Below, one piece after another: positions 63,001-64,000 of a stretch of 64,000 bases of DNA. The DNA lies in contig NC_040016.1 in NCBI RefSeq assembly GCF_000972845.2, positions 18,047,732 to 18,111,731 on the forward strand, in the 5' to 3' direction. The position numbers and the translations under genes are program-made. Under the pieces are notes generated by a model. It saw only the letters and a list, made by a program, of their open reading frames with translations. It was not told the origin of the DNA and did not search any database. This DNA is from Larimichthys crocea (taxonomy: Eukaryota > Chordata > Actinopteri > Sciaenidae). The first letter of the stretch is position 1, and every line of letters starts with the position of its first letter.

Positions 63001-64000
63001 AATGTTTTTTCGGGTCTTTCCCATTCATTCCTATGTGAAATTTTTCGTTCTTACAAAAGTAATGCACTCGATTCGGGATGAAAACGCACGTTTTGATACA
63101 AATTTGTTGGGGTCCTCTCACCACTGTGGGCCATAATGTTCGAAAAAGGGTAGAAAATGAATGATAAACTAAAAAGAAAACACGCAGAAAGAACAATAGT
63201 TGACTCAGGTCGTGGACACTCTCACTAATAGCCACTCCCTGAGTAAACAGGTGATTGTTACCAACAAAACCCACTTGCTGTACTATCCCTCATTACATAC
63301 CAGAGAAATCAATACTTTATCTCAAATTATTGATAAAAAAATTATTGTATTAGGTTCGCTGTGGTCTCCAGAGTCTATGATCAGAACTGCGTTCCAGCAG
63401 CGGGGCTGTTATACAGAAATAACAGACCATATTCATCAAAGCCATGTAATAAATACAATAATGAACAATAAAACCAGGCATTAATTGTGTTTTTTTTTTT
63501 TTTAAATAAAAGAACCTTCCCATAACATTGTGACGATGTTACTGTCAAGCTATTTTGGTTTCATTCTTTTAAGCGAAATCAAGCTATGAGTTAATATATT
63601 TTGGATGGCTCCTAAAGTAATTCAGTTAATTTTAGGTGTTTATCATCCACTCCTCTGCCATGTGAAACTTCCAGTGTAGGCAGACTGGTGTAGCAACTGC
63701 TGTGGGAGGAAGCACAGCAACAAAGAAGTCTGAGAAATACAGAAAATACAGAGAGGGGCCTGTGAGGAGGCTGAATAACCAGGCCTGTGCAGTTACATGC
63801 CAAACTGCACAAAGTTACTGATCTTCCGGATTCCTAATAGAGTTTAACCAGCAGTGGCTTTTTAAGGCTGGGAAACAGGAGTGTAGTCAGAGGTGAACTC
63901 AGTTCATCAACCTCTGTGAAATGAGAGTTTAGTCACCTATTTCCAGATCAGCTTATCAATCAATGTGCAGAAACAAGGTGGGTAAACCATGTTTAACTCT
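63001..64000. other. No recognised feature
   Basis: I see no exon, RNA gene or repeat that I can name. A T-rich run at 63490-63504 and a short antisense frame carry no support. The same applies to 59516-59960 and 60020-61680 apart from the simple repeat listed. Confidence 0.5.

Overview
This is a vertebrate nuclear window, almost certainly from a ray-finned and probably percomorph fish. Five conserved multi-exon genes can be assembled exon by exon with GT-AG junctions (one GC-AG) and intact frames. The spacers hold teleost-type repeats: Tc1/mariner elements, LINE 3' ends, a tRNA-derived SINE and several dispersed families. I see no prokaryotic, phage, CRISPR or viral gene content, and the lineage call is inference.

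Layout. (1) 0.5-12.3 kb, minus strand: spryd3, ten coding exons, about 411 aa, with a possible CCAAT/GC-box promoter near 13.6 kb. (2) 13.7-21.1 kb: a repeat-rich interval, then igfbp6 on the plus strand. About 3 kb containing igfbp6 occurs twice in tandem. The second copy (18.02-21.05 kb) is intact. The first (14.94-17.85 kb) is full of single-base indels and runs into a 10-N gap, so it is probably an assembly artefact. (3) 23.1-28.8 kb, plus strand: pip4k2c, ten exons, 417 aa. (4) 33.9-49.0 kb, minus strand: agap2, nineteen coding exons, about 1232 aa, with a nearly intact Tc1-like transposon in its first intron. (5) 52.4-57.5 kb, minus strand: cdk4, seven coding exons, 322 aa. (6) 57.5-64 kb: no recognisable gene, but a SINE with clean target-site duplications and several degenerate repeats. 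One of these is an inverted copy of the repeat at 13.7-14.6 kb.

The genes do not form an operon-like system. They are ordinary eukaryotic neighbours that each work separately: a SPRY-repeat protein; a secreted IGF carrier; a phosphoinositide kinase; a GTPase/PH/ArfGAP/ankyrin regulator of Akt and membrane traffic; and the D-cyclin-dependent kinase. In human, spryd3-igfbp6 and pip4k2c-agap2-cdk4 lie in two separate parts of chromosome 12q13-q14, and here they abut. tspan31, which sits between AGAP2 and CDK4 in human, was not found.

I did not find a convincing undescribed biological system. The most useful observations are the likely false igfbp6 duplication, the cysteine-poor Igfbp6 N-domain, the GC-AG intron in agap2, the 36-residue D-E spacing of the nested Tc1-like transposase, and an unassigned exon-like segment inside a perfect 35-bp inverted repeat in a cdk4 intron. 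All exon limits come from reading by eye and recalled family sequences. No searches were run.
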